From assembly GCF_029892515.1 (NCBI RefSeq), contig NZ_JARXVF010000004.1, forward strand, positions 310,001 to 374,000: 64,000 nucleotides of DNA. Reading direction: 5' to 3'. The translations under genes and the position numbers were made by a program. The notes under the pieces are model-generated. The model was not told where the DNA came from and searched no databases. It saw only the letters and a program-made list of their open reading frames with translations. This DNA comes from Pseudaminobacter soli (ex Li et al. 2025) (GTDB lineage: Bacteria > Pseudomonadota > Alphaproteobacteria > Rhizobiales > Rhizobiaceae). Shown here one piece after another: positions 33,100 to 41,332 of the stretch (its first letter is position 1; each line of letters opens with the position of its first letter).

Positions 33100-34335
33100 A
33101 TGCAGCACGAGAAAGAGGCCCAACGACCGCAGGATGCGACCGGCGGTTTGTCGAGGCTTACGATCCTCATCTTTGCCGTCGCTGCCGGCCTCAGTGTCGC
33201 CAGCGTCTATTACGCTCAACCCTTGCTCGGCTCGATTGCGCAGGATTTTGGGATATCGCCCTCCGTCATCGGATTGGTCGTGACCTTGACGCAGGTTGGC
33301 TATGGCTTGGGGCTCGTCTTCATCGTGCCGCTTGGCGATCTTGTCGATCGCCGTCGCCTTATCATCGGCCAGGGTTTGTTGTCGGTGGTGGCGCTTGTTG
33401 CTGTCGCTACAGCCAAATCCGAAACCGTTCTATTTATCGCAATGGCGGCGATGGGCCTGCTGGCGGTCGTGGTGCAGGTGCTGGTGGCCTTCGCAGCGAC
33501 GCTGGCCGCCGCGACCGAGCGCGGCAAGGCGGTGGGGATGGTAACGAGCGGCGTGGTGATTGGTATTCTGGCCGCCCGTTTTGTCGCCGGAGTGCTTGCC
33601 GATCTAGGTGGCTGGCGATCGGTTTACTTGATTTCAGCGACGCTGACACTGGCAATGGTCGGATTGCTCATGCGTGTCCTGCCGCCGCAACACTCCGCTC
33701 GAAGTAAGGACAGTTATCTCTCAACGCTTCGATCCATCCCGGCTCTCTTCCTGCGTGAACGGATACTGCTGGTTCGAGGCGCTCTTGCCCTTCTTGTCTT
33801 CGCCGCGTTCAGCACCTTTTGGACGGCGCTGGTCTTGCCGTTAAGCGCACCGCCCTATTCGTATTCCCATACGCAGATCGGGTTGTTCGGTCTTGTCGGC
33901 GCGGCTGGAGCGATTGCCGCAACGGCCGCCGGCAAATTGGCCGACCGCGGCTTTGCCCGTTGGACAACTGGACTGGCGCTTCTGCTTCTGCTGGCATCGT
34001 GGGGACTGATCGCACTGCTGCCGATTTCCGTTCCCGCGCTTGTTACCGGCGTCATTCTGCTGGACCTCGCAGTTCAGGCGATCCATGTCACCAATCAAAG
34101 CATCATCTTCGCTTTGTATCCTGCAGCGCGCAGCCGTCTCGTGGGAGGCTATATGGTCTTCTATTCCATCGGAAGCGCCATAGGCGCGATTGGTGCGACG
34201 CTGGCATATGCGTGCGGGGGCTGGCCGTACGTGTGTTGGTTGGGAGCGGCTTTCAGTGCCGTTGCGTTGCTTGTAGCGATGGCGACATCCAGGATTGGAC
34301 AGCAGTCGGCGACTTCCATGGAAGGACGCGCATGA
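33100..34335 (+). CDS. MFS transporter, drug-efflux type (YnfM-like)
   Basis: A 411-residue 12-helix MFS protein. Helix 1 (LTILIFAVAAGLSVASVYYAQPLLGSIAQDFG) and the loop IVPLGDLVDRRRLI place it with YnfM/arabinose-efflux-like exporters. It is transcribed divergently from hxlR, with the palindrome at 33021 between them. Export of a toxic organic compound is the likely role, with substrate unknown. A strong antisense frame shadows part of the gene but has no family similarity. Confidence 0.92.
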   Translation: MQHEKEAQRPQDATGGLSRLTILIFAVAAGLSVASVYYAQPLLGSIAQDFGISPSVIGLVVTLTQVGYGLGLVFIVPLGDLVDRRRLIIGQGLLSVVALVAVATAKSETVLFIAMAAMGLLAVVVQVLVAFAATLAAATERGKAVGMVTSGVVIGILAARFVAGVLADLGGWRSVYLISATLTLAMVGLLMRVLPPQHSARSKDSYLSTLRSIPALFLRERILLVRGALALLVFAAFSTFWTALVLPLSAPPYSYSHTQIGLFGLVGAAGAIAATAAGKLADRGFARWTTGLALLLLLASWGLIALLPISVPALVTGVILLDLAVQAIHVTNQSIIFALYPAARSRLVGGYMVFYSIGSAIGAIGATLAYACGGWPYVCWLGAAFSAVALLVAMATSRIGQQSATSMEGRA

Positions 34336-34507
34336 CAGCGACGCTGCGATCGGCCCTTTCCAGTCACCCGGGTTTTCTTGTGCAATGGCGTGCCGGAGCC
34401 GAAAGCCGCCATTGCCTGTTCGTTTGCGCAAGGGAAGCTAACCGAGGCAAAGCGGACATTGTGGCGTGGTATGGCCGGACAGCGAATGACGTTGCCCGGC
34501 CGCTTCT

Positions 34508-34960
34508 TCAGCCATTCAACCGCAAATGCGCATTCTCGAACGGCAAGCCTTCATCGTCGGCCGATCTTCGCGACACCTCGCGGAAACCAAGCGCCGTGTA
34601 GAACCGGACGGCTTGTTGGTTCCGGGTGTAGACCTCCAGTGAAAGCTCACCCTTCCGGACCATTGCGTGGGCAATCAGCTTGCGTCCGATTCCCTGCCCT
34701 TGCTGGCCCGGGGCGACAAAAATCGCCCCGATGAACGTGTCCAGTAAGCTGATGAAGCCAACAGGTTCATCCATGCGGCAGGCCACCCAGGTCTCGGCAT
34801 TGGGCAGGTATTTCTCCTCAATCAACTGCCGCTGCTCGATGAGCCGCCGCTCGCCGATGAAAGGATGAGCCATAAGGGAAGCGTCGAGCCAGATGCCCGA
34901 CAGCTTTTCGGTGTCCGTCGCCGCTTCAAAGGGCCGGATCACCACATTCTGGTTCTTCAT
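34508..34960 (-). CDS. GNAT-family N-acetyltransferase
   Basis: A 150-residue acetyltransferase. The acetyl-CoA binding motif A is GAIFVAPGQQGQGIGRKLIAHAM (Q/R-x-x-G-x-G/A), followed by motif B around LEVYTRNQQAVRFYTALGFREV. The ATG at 34960 has GGAG 7 nt upstream; the longer frame to 34987 precedes the ribosome site. The sequence resembles YjaB/YafP-type acetyltransferases of unknown substrate. It is transcribed alone. Confidence 0.88.
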   Translation of the reverse strand: MKNQNVVIRPFEAATDTEKLSGIWLDASLMAHPFIGERRLIEQRQLIEEKYLPNAETWVACRMDEPVGFISLLDTFIGAIFVAPGQQGQGIGRKLIAHAMVRKGELSLEVYTRNQQAVRFYTALGFREVSRRSADDEGLPFENAHLRLNG

Positions 34961-35096
34961 GAGAACTCCGCAGAATAAGTCATGCAAAGAGGATCAGCAC
35001 CTTCATGGTGCCGAGCGATGCCGCTACACGCGGTTCAATCGAAGCCTCTGCGCATAAATCTCCTTCTGCAGATATGTGGCATCTATGCCCTTCGGA

Positions 35097-35403
35097 TCAT
35101 GCCGTCAACGACCGCTTCCATGGCTCGCACAACGGCTTGAGTTGGCTGCACGGAAGAACGAATGGTTCAGCAACACAGTCGCTCCAAGAGCGAACTTCGA
35201 TGTTGGGCGTTGCCAGTGTTGGAACAGTCTTGACCAAACCGGGCACGTCATCCCGTGTGCCATCAATTTCCGGCCCAGCTAAGACTCCGCCGAAGGCTGG
35301 GGCTAGGTCATACCTGCCATCGGCGATCAGGCAATCGGCATAATCGATTAGGCTATGCGAAAGGAAGTGTGCCGCGGTCTTTGCAGCCGTTGTGAAATCC
35401 CTG
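35097..35403 (-). other. Unassigned open frame downstream of the FtsX-type permease gene
   Basis: On the minus strand a frame that begins inside the end of the permease gene runs open for about 100 codons to TGA at 35097. It has balanced, protein-like composition (YADCLIADGRYDLAPAFGG; VKTVPTLATPNIEVRSWS) but no obvious ATG/GTG start and no family I recognise. It may be a gene remnant. The rest of 34961-35096 shows nothing. Confidence 0.35.
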
Positions 35404-36606
35404 TCATCCGCGTGCGCGGAGAGCCGCCGTCAAAGGCAGGCGCGTAGCAGAAAAAGCAGGTAGAGCACCCCCTATCGCGCCAATTGCAAGACCTAAAAGT
35501 CCGGCGGTCAGCATGACGTCTTCGCTCAGAGTGAGTTCGAAGGCTATGCTGGTGTTATTTGTACCAATGGTGCTGGCTTGCCATCCGCTGAACAGAAACC
35601 GTGATGCGACAAGCCCGATCGACACGCCGACCACGGCGAGCACCATCGCCTCGGCCCATGTTGCAACGAAGGCAGACAGGCGGCTGAAACCCAATGCGCG
35701 CACCGTGGCGATCTCGATCGTCCGATCGGAAACCGAACTCATCATCGTGTTGAGAGCGCCTGCAGTCGCGCCAAGTGCCATAAGCAACGCGACCGGCCAT
35801 CCAAACATGCGAATGAGATTTGCCGTGCCGGATGATTGGGCGGCGTAAAGATCGGCTTCGGTTACGACGATCAGAGGGGTGGTCGTGATGCCGCCAAGCG
35901 CTGTCTTCAGCCGTTCGATCGCCCCGGTCCCATCAAGCCTTAGCCGAACACTCTGGACTTCGCCCAATTGATCGAAGGCGGAATGAACAGCGTCAAGATC
36001 GGCCCACAGTTCCGACTCGAACGCACTGCCGGCCGAGGAAAAATGCCCGACCACTCTCCAATTCACCGAGCCAAGCCGCACCTGCTTTCCGACCGCAAGG
36101 GAAGGAAATTCCGTTGCAATGCGTTCGCCAACCACGACTTCACGCGCGCCCGGCTTGGTAAAGCGTCCGGCTGTCAAGGTGACTCCATCCCGCAGAGAAG
36201 GACCGATTGGGTCCATGCCTCGCAGAGCCAGAATTTTTTCGACGCCGGCCTGATCGTCCGCCATCTCGACAGGAACGACGATTTCCCGTGACGAGACGAG
36301 GTTGCCCGCCGTATCGCGCACCGCGCCGATATCGCCTCGCCTGGCCTCGATAGTGCGGATGACATCGGCCGGTACATCGGAGCCGTTCTCCTGGTTCGTG
36401 CCGCCACCCAGGATCACTGCGACGGTTGAAGAGCCCGCGCTCTTCAACGCCTTCTCAAATCCGGCAGCCATAGACAGGAAGCCTGCGAGCACACAGACGA
36501 CAAGAGCCACGGAAAGGGCCATGGAGGCCGCGATCGCAAAGCGTCGCGGCAGGCTCAGGAGGTTCGCTCTAGTCATCACGAGCGTTTGTTTGAGTGTGGA
36601 CGACAT
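35404..36606 (-). CDS. ABC transporter permease, MacB/FtsX type
   Basis: A 400-residue protein with one N-terminal helix, a large periplasmic MacB-like domain and a C-terminal trio of helices in the FtsX fold (LIRMFGWPVALLMALGATAGALNTMMSSVSDRTIEIATVRALGFSR). The TIEIATVRALGFSR cytoplasmic helix contacts the ATPase. It is the last gene of a four-gene minus-strand operon and lies 4 nt after its paralogue. Such permeases couple ATP hydrolysis to periplasmic export or lipoprotein extraction rather than import. Confidence 0.9.
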   Translation of the reverse strand: MSSTLKQTLVMTRANLLSLPRRFAIAASMALSVALVVCVLAGFLSMAAGFEKALKSAGSSTVAVILGGGTNQENGSDVPADVIRTIEARRGDIGAVRDTAGNLVSSREIVVPVEMADDQAGVEKILALRGMDPIGPSLRDGVTLTAGRFTKPGAREVVVGERIATEFPSLAVGKQVRLGSVNWRVVGHFSSAGSAFESELWADLDAVHSAFDQLGEVQSVRLRLDGTGAIERLKTALGGITTTPLIVVTEADLYAAQSSGTANLIRMFGWPVALLMALGATAGALNTMMSSVSDRTIEIATVRALGFSRLSAFVATWAEAMVLAVVGVSIGLVASRFLFSGWQASTIGTNNTSIAFELTLSEDVMLTAGLLGLAIGAIGGALPAFSATRLPLTAALRARG

Positions 36607-36610
36607 CTGT

Positions 36611-37753
36611 TTACCTCGCTCTGAAGGCTGCGGTGATGGGGGTCCGCATGGCGTTGACTGCCGGTATTAGGCCTGTGCTGAGACCTAGCACCACAATGAT
36701 GGAAACCGCTTTGGCAAGCACGACCGTGGAGAGAACCAGGCCGAGTGCCGGCCCGGCAAGAACGGTGGCAACCTTTGCCAGGATAAGACCGAGAGTGCCG
36801 CCCACAGCGAAAATGAGCAGTGTCTCACCTAGAACGAGCATCAGGATTCGCCCTGACGAGAACCCCAGCGTTTTGAGGACGCCGATCTCGAAGGTGCGTT
36901 CGCGCACGGCAAAGACCATGGTGTTGACGACGATCATCAGCAAAGTGACGAAGGCCGCGCCGACAACAAGGTTGATGATCAGACCGACATCGGCGTATTG
37001 GCGCAGAAAAGCTTCAAGAAATTGCTTTTCTGATTGTGTGCGTGTCGGGGTTGCCGAGTTGGCAAACAGGGCATCGATGCGCGCCGCAAGGATGCCGGGA
37101 GACACACCGGCTGCCGGACGCACGATAAAAGCATCTACCGTATCTGCGCCCCGCGCCCGGGCGGTGTTGATATAATCATAGCTGGCGAGCATGAAATAGG
37201 TGTCGGTATTGGCGTTTTCGCCGTCGAAAATACCAGCGATCTCGAATCGCCAATCGCGGCTCCCATCTTTCCGCGCTGTCTGGAACGCCGTTACCGTGAT
37301 GCGCTGTCCGACCGACCACCCTTGCGCTTCCGCCAGCGCTTGGCCGACCAGCACCCGGTCTCGCGTCTCGCCGAGGGCGGAAACCAGTTCCGGCGTGAGC
37401 CCAAGCTCCTTGCCATTGACCCCGGCTATGAGCTTGGGCTCAGCCGCGCTCACGGCCACCACGTTTTTCTCAACATTCACGTAACCCCGCAGCCGCGTCA
37501 TGTAGGCAACCGAGGCCACACCCGGCTCCGACGCAATGCGCGTCATATAAGCCATCGGCAGGGGTTGCGTGCGCCCTGCCGCGTTCATCACCGCGAGGAG
37601 GTCATTGCTAGCGCCGGCTGAACCTTGTGCTCCATTGATGAAGCTCGCGGTCAGTCCGAAGATCAAAAAGGCGACCGTCACACAGGAAATCAGCAGGACG
37701 GTGCGCAGCGGTTTTCGCCAAGCGTTTCTTCTGACAAGATGGAGGAAGCGCAT
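36611..37753 (-). CDS. ABC transporter permease, MacB/FtsX type
   Basis: A 380-residue paralogue of the next gene with the same layout: N-terminal helix (LLISCVTVAFLIFGLTASFING), a periplasmic domain and three C-terminal helices with the coupling motif VRERTFEIGVLKTLGFSSGRIL. It overlaps the ATPase stop codon by 1 nt. Two different FtsX-type permeases with one LolD-like ATPase form a heterodimeric LolCDE/DevC-like exporter; the adaptor gene in the same operon argues for the tripartite, adaptor-linked type. Confidence 0.9.
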   Translation of the reverse strand: MRFLHLVRRNAWRKPLRTVLLISCVTVAFLIFGLTASFINGAQGSAGASNDLLAVMNAAGRTQPLPMAYMTRIASEPGVASVAYMTRLRGYVNVEKNVVAVSAAEPKLIAGVNGKELGLTPELVSALGETRDRVLVGQALAEAQGWSVGQRITVTAFQTARKDGSRDWRFEIAGIFDGENANTDTYFMLASYDYINTARARGADTVDAFIVRPAAGVSPGILAARIDALFANSATPTRTQSEKQFLEAFLRQYADVGLIINLVVGAAFVTLLMIVVNTMVFAVRERTFEIGVLKTLGFSSGRILMLVLGETLLIFAVGGTLGLILAKVATVLAGPALGLVLSTVVLAKAVSIIVVLGLSTGLIPAVNAMRTPITAAFRAR

Positions 37754-38460
37754 CAGGCGGCCCTCTTCTTTTCAACGAATCGTCCCTTGTCGAGATGCAG
37801 CGTCCGGCGGGCATAAAGTGCCGCCTGCGGATCGTGAGTCACCATCACGATCGACTTGCCCAGTTCCCGATTGAGAAGACGCAGCATATCGAGAACATCG
37901 TCTGCAGAATTCCGGTCGAGATCGCCGGTCGGCTCGTCGCAGAGCAAGAGATCGGGGTCGGCCACAATTGCGCGCGCTATGCCGACACGCTGCTGCTGAC
38001 CGCCGGACATCAGTGTCGGATATTGTTTCTCACGCCCGGCCAGACCCACCAGATCGAGAACCTTGCCAACGCGAATCCGCCGCTCTTTAGCGGGAATCGG
38101 CTTGAGCAGGAGCGGTAGCTCGACATTCTCCGCTGCGCTGAGCATCGGCAACAGATTGTAGAATTGGAAGACGATGCCCATGTTATGCGCTCGCCATGCC
38201 GATCGTGCCGTCTCCCCCATCCGATCGAGCCTCGCGCTGCCAATCTTGATCTCGCCCGCATCGGGGCTTTCAACGCCAGCCAGCATGTTGAGCAGTGTCG
38301 ATTTGCCTGATCCGGATGGCCCCATGATGGCGACGAAATCACCACGAGGAATTTCCAGATCGAGATTGGCGAAGATCGGGATGGCTTCGCCTCCGATCCT
38401 GTATCCCTTACGCACGTCTCTCAAAATGATGTATGGCTCTTTCGCGTGACGGTCGGTCAT
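37753..38460 (-). CDS. ABC transporter ATP-binding protein, LolD/MacB type
   Basis: A 235-residue ATPase. Walker A GPSGSGKSTLLNMLAG, the signature LMSGGQQQRVGIARAI, Walker B LLLCDEPTGDLD and the switch region VMVTHDPQAALYA are intact. The TGDLD D-loop is characteristic of the LolD/FtsE/MacB ATPase group. The ATG overlaps the stop of the adaptor gene by 4 nt and the stop overlaps the next permease start, so the operon is tightly coupled. Confidence 0.93.
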   Translation of the reverse strand: MTDRHAKEPYIILRDVRKGYRIGGEAIPIFANLDLEIPRGDFVAIMGPSGSGKSTLLNMLAGVESPDAGEIKIGSARLDRMGETARSAWRAHNMGIVFQFYNLLPMLSAAENVELPLLLKPIPAKERRIRVGKVLDLVGLAGREKQYPTLMSGGQQQRVGIARAIVADPDLLLCDEPTGDLDRNSADDVLDMLRLLNRELGKSIVMVTHDPQAALYARRTLHLDKGRFVEKKRAA

Positions 38461-39569
38461 GGTTGGACTTCTCCGATTTGACTTTGAATTTCGGGGGCGG
38501 TGATGCGGATGCGCGCCGCCATGTTGGGCCGTATGCCGGCAGGCGGGTTGATAAGAGAGAGCCGAAGCCCAATCGTGCCTTTCTCGGCCGACGCAATCGG
38601 CGCTACACGTCGGAGTTCGATGCCAAAAGGCCGATCGGGAAAGCCGTCGAGTGCCGCCTCGCCACGTAAGCCGGATCGGAGCAGGGAGACATTTGTTTCG
38701 GCTATGTCTGCGTCGATCACCATGCTGGTGGTATCAGTGAGCGCCAAAAGGCTTTGGCTTTCCCGAACGCTGTCTGCGCGAGCCAGAACGGTGTCGCCAA
38801 TATGAGCGTTGAGCTGCGCCACAGTCCCAGCAAAGGGCGCGCGAACGACCAGTTCGTCCACCTGCTCCCTAGCGACACCGATTGTCAGATCAGCCCGGAT
38901 GACATCCTGGCGGGCTTGCTCGACACTGTTCAGGGCACTTTTCCAGGCGGTTTCAGCGTTTTCTAGGTCTTTTTTGGATGTTGCATCACGTTGCACCAGC
39001 GCTTGGGTACGTCGAAACGAGGCGGTAGCCTGCGTTAAAGCGATTTCCCTGGAGGCGAGCACCAGATCGGTTGAAACCTTCGCCGCCCTTGCTTGCTCAA
39101 GTGCCAAACTGGCGCTGGCGTCTTCCAGGGTGACGAGTATCTGACCAGCTTGAACCTGATCACCCACTTCGACGGCGATTCCGGCGATCCTGCCTTCATA
39201 CTTCGAAAAGACTGTCGTCGAGCGTGGCGCGATGACGTAGCCCGAGCCGGTAATCTCGCGGGTGACTGCTTCAGGCGTGTTGGGATTCGGCGATGGATTG
39301 TCACGCCCTGTGATCGCGCGAAGCGCCGTTGCCGGGTTTGCCTGGGATTCCGGTTTGGCCGGTTCCGACTGACCTAAAAGTGCTGTCTTTATGTCATTCA
39401 ACGAGCTCGGCCAGATCAGAACAGCACTGATAGGAGTGGCGACAAGTACAAGGCCGGCAATCCAGCGGATGATCTTCCAGTTTGGTCCTGACGCGTCTGC
39501 CAGCGGCTCCAGAGAAAGAGACTTGAGCGTTTCGGCGAGTTTGCGATCTTGTTCGGTGAGTGTGTTCAT
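38457..39569 (-). CDS. HlyD/RND-type periplasmic adaptor protein
   Basis: A 370-residue membrane fusion protein. A single helix (IIRWIAGLVLVATPISAVLIW, residues about 33-53) anchors it. Next come the first lipoyl half (SGYVIAPRSTTVFSKYEGRIAGIAVEVGDQVQAGQILVTLED), an alpha-helical hairpin (about 155-235) and the second lipoyl half (VRAPFAGTVAQLNAHIGDTV) with a beta-barrel. It links the inner-membrane FtsX permeases to the cell exterior side. It is the first gene of the exporter operon, 92 nt downstream of the AraC gene on the same strand. Confidence 0.91.
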   Translation of the reverse strand: MNTLTEQDRKLAETLKSLSLEPLADASGPNWKIIRWIAGLVLVATPISAVLIWPSSLNDIKTALLGQSEPAKPESQANPATALRAITGRDNPSPNPNTPEAVTREITGSGYVIAPRSTTVFSKYEGRIAGIAVEVGDQVQAGQILVTLEDASASLALEQARAAKVSTDLVLASREIALTQATASFRRTQALVQRDATSKKDLENAETAWKSALNSVEQARQDVIRADLTIGVAREQVDELVVRAPFAGTVAQLNAHIGDTVLARADSVRESQSLLALTDTTSMVIDADIAETNVSLLRSGLRGEAALDGFPDRPFGIELRRVAPIASAEKGTIGLRLSLINPPAGIRPNMAARIRITAPEIQSQIGEVQP

Positions 39570-39661
39570 GCCGACAACATGGACAGGCTCATGTCCTGAA
39601 CTCGACCTCGAACACGTTCTGATCGTGCTGAATCGCGATCTTGTACGTCAGAAAGACCGGC

Positions 39662-40693
39662 TCAGGCTGAATTTTCCCGGCTCTGTCGCCACTGAACAGG
39701 CGTTATGTCCGTGACGCGACGGAACTCGCGATTGAAATTGGATTTGGTCTGGAAACCCACTTCGAGCATGATTTCGGTCACTGATTTTTTTGTATCCGTC
39801 AGCAACCGGCATGCTTCCGCGACACGGAACTCATTTACGTATTGCGAGACGTTTTTGCCGGTTGCCCGGTTGATTGCTGCGGAAATCTGTCGCGCTGGAA
39901 TTACGGCCCTGCGCGCCAGACGATCAAGGTTGAGGTCCGGGTCGCGGTAGGAGCGCTTTGTCTCCATGAGCAACCGGATAGCGGCGAGTGTCTCCTTATC
40001 CCCTAAGTCGTCGAGGTGCTGTGCAGCAGTGTCGGCCTCGGAAGGCCCTCTACCCTCGACCGCCACAGCAGCCGCGATTGACAGGACGATCAACGCAATG
40101 AGGTTGCCGATCGCCACCATGCCCGGCGCATGCCTGCCCTGCGTCCATGAAAAGTCGAGGAACACAAACAGATCAAGCGCCGCCGACAGCAACAACGCCA
40201 ACGCAGCAAAGACGAGCGCACGATAGACCGGGGCTGCGCTTTCGAACGGCGTTCTTCGCAGGGCGTCGGGCCCCGACCGCATGAGATGCAGGATCGCCCC
40301 AGCATAGCCTATGAAGATCGCCGGCAGCACAACATCAATCGCGCTTCGCCATACTGCCATCAGCAAGATGATAACGACGGCGGGAATTGCATGCAGGCCG
40401 AGGCGCAAATGTCGGGATAATCTGCTTTTCCGGACCAGCTTGGCGACACCGCAGTAGACCAGCGGCGGTACGAGCGCTGCGCCTATCGGCGCGACATACA
40501 TCACGTCCTCTATTCCATACCCCCAGCGCAGCCCCGAGAGGAAGGCCTGGAAAGCACTTAGCAGGATCAGCGCAAGGAAGGGGGCGTTCCGTGGGTTCCC
40601 AGTCGGGTCAGGATCGTCAGCGGTCTTTATGACCGCGACGAACAGGATAAGGAGCAGAAGCGCTACAACAAAGGAAAGCGGGATGAAGGGCAT
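39662..40693 (-). CDS. AraC-family regulator with N-terminal membrane domain
   Basis: A 343-residue protein. The first ~205 residues contain about seven hydrophobic helices (FIPLSFVVALLLLILFVAVI ... VAIGNLIALIVLSIAAAVAV). Residues about 245-340 form the double helix-turn-helix of AraC regulators (LDRLARRAVIPARQISAAINRATGKNVSQYVNEFRVAEACRLL; VTEIMLEVGFQTKSNFNREFRRVTDITPVQWR). A membrane-embedded AraC sensor directly upstream of an export operon suggests it senses a membrane-active compound and activates the exporter. This coupling is inferred from position. Confidence 0.9.
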   Translation of the reverse strand: MPFIPLSFVVALLLLILFVAVIKTADDPDPTGNPRNAPFLALILLSAFQAFLSGLRWGYGIEDVMYVAPIGAALVPPLVYCGVAKLVRKSRLSRHLRLGLHAIPAVVIILLMAVWRSAIDVVLPAIFIGYAGAILHLMRSGPDALRRTPFESAAPVYRALVFAALALLLSAALDLFVFLDFSWTQGRHAPGMVAIGNLIALIVLSIAAAVAVEGRGPSEADTAAQHLDDLGDKETLAAIRLLMETKRSYRDPDLNLDRLARRAVIPARQISAAINRATGKNVSQYVNEFRVAEACRLLTDTKKSVTEIMLEVGFQTKSNFNREFRRVTDITPVQWRQSRENSA

Positions 40694-40760
40694 AGGGCCG
40701 AATACGAAAACGGTGTGAGTCGGATGAGGCGATCATGATCTTATGATCATCCATCCGCGA

Positions 40761-40778
40761 CCTAAAACGTGTTTTAGG
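40761..40778. promoter_or_regulatory. 18-bp palindrome upstream of the AraC-type gene
   Basis: CCTAAAAC-GT-GTTTTAGG (8-bp perfect arms) lies 68 bp before the AraC-type start codon. The half-site CCTAA recurs just downstream (ACGACCTAATCC). It could be an operator, or a hairpin left between this gene and the nuclease relic; there is no U-run. Confidence 0.45.
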
Positions 40779-40811
40779 CCTTGTCCTACGACCTAATCCG
40801 ACGCCCGCGAA

Positions 40812-41143
40812 GCAAAAAGGGAAGCCTGTTACAGCGGGCATCTAAGCGCGGCGTCGAGATCAAGGCCATCCTGGACAAGAGCAACGACAAGAAATTCTCG
40901 GCATAGACCTTGCTGCAGGCTTACGTTGTCCCGGTCTGGATCGACTATCGGCCAGCTATCGCGCACAACAAGGTCATCATCGATGGTCATCTGACGATCG
41001 GCGGCTCTTACAATTACACGGCCAACGCTGCGAAGCGGAATGCCGAGAACGTCACCTTCACCGAGTCCCCGAACGTATCCAAAGCCTTCCTGGATAACTG
41101 GAACAGCCGCTTGGAAGCGGCACGGCCCTTCGATCGGCAGTAA
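40812..41143 (+). pseudogene. Phospholipase-D-type (HKD) nuclease, C-terminal half, with nonsense mutation
   Basis: The frame reads LLQRASKRGVEIKAILDKSNDKKFSA, then TAG (40904-40906), then TLLQAYVVPVWID, the HKD motif HNKVIIDGHLTIGGSYNYT, NAAKRNAEN and a normal C-terminal stop. This is the second half of a Nuc/PLD-like endonuclease. The first half and signal peptide are absent. The remaining 77-residue open frame after the stop is unlikely to be functional. Such nucleases are often plasmid- or conjugation-linked. Confidence 0.82.
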
Positions 41144-41262
41144 GGGGAAAAGCCATTCCGAGAATGGCTGGTACCTCGCCCAAGGTAGATCTAAGCCGCC
41201 AACCAGTTCTTTTGCTGTTCGTCTTTCTGGCCTGTTTCCTGTCCTTGCCTCCCAAAGAAAGA

Positions 41263-41282
41263 GCCCCAGCTTTCGCCGGGGC
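41263..41282 (-). terminator. Rho-independent terminator of the inverse autotransporter gene
   Basis: On the minus strand a stem of GCCCCGGC and GCTGGGGC with a GAAA tetraloop is followed by a pyrimidine/T-rich run (TCTTTCTTTG). It lies about 50 bp after the autotransporter stop. The same 20-nt hairpin occurs in opposite orientation at 61386-61405. Confidence 0.8.
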
Positions 41283-41332
41283 CTAAAGTCATAGGGTGAT
41301 GCAGATCGCGGAGGGCGGCGGCAAGGCGCCCC

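Noticed and set aside
40729-40752. GATCAT-rich short repeats as an origin or methylation cluster
   Set aside because: Only three overlapping copies in about 24 bp with no DnaA boxes or initiator gene nearby.
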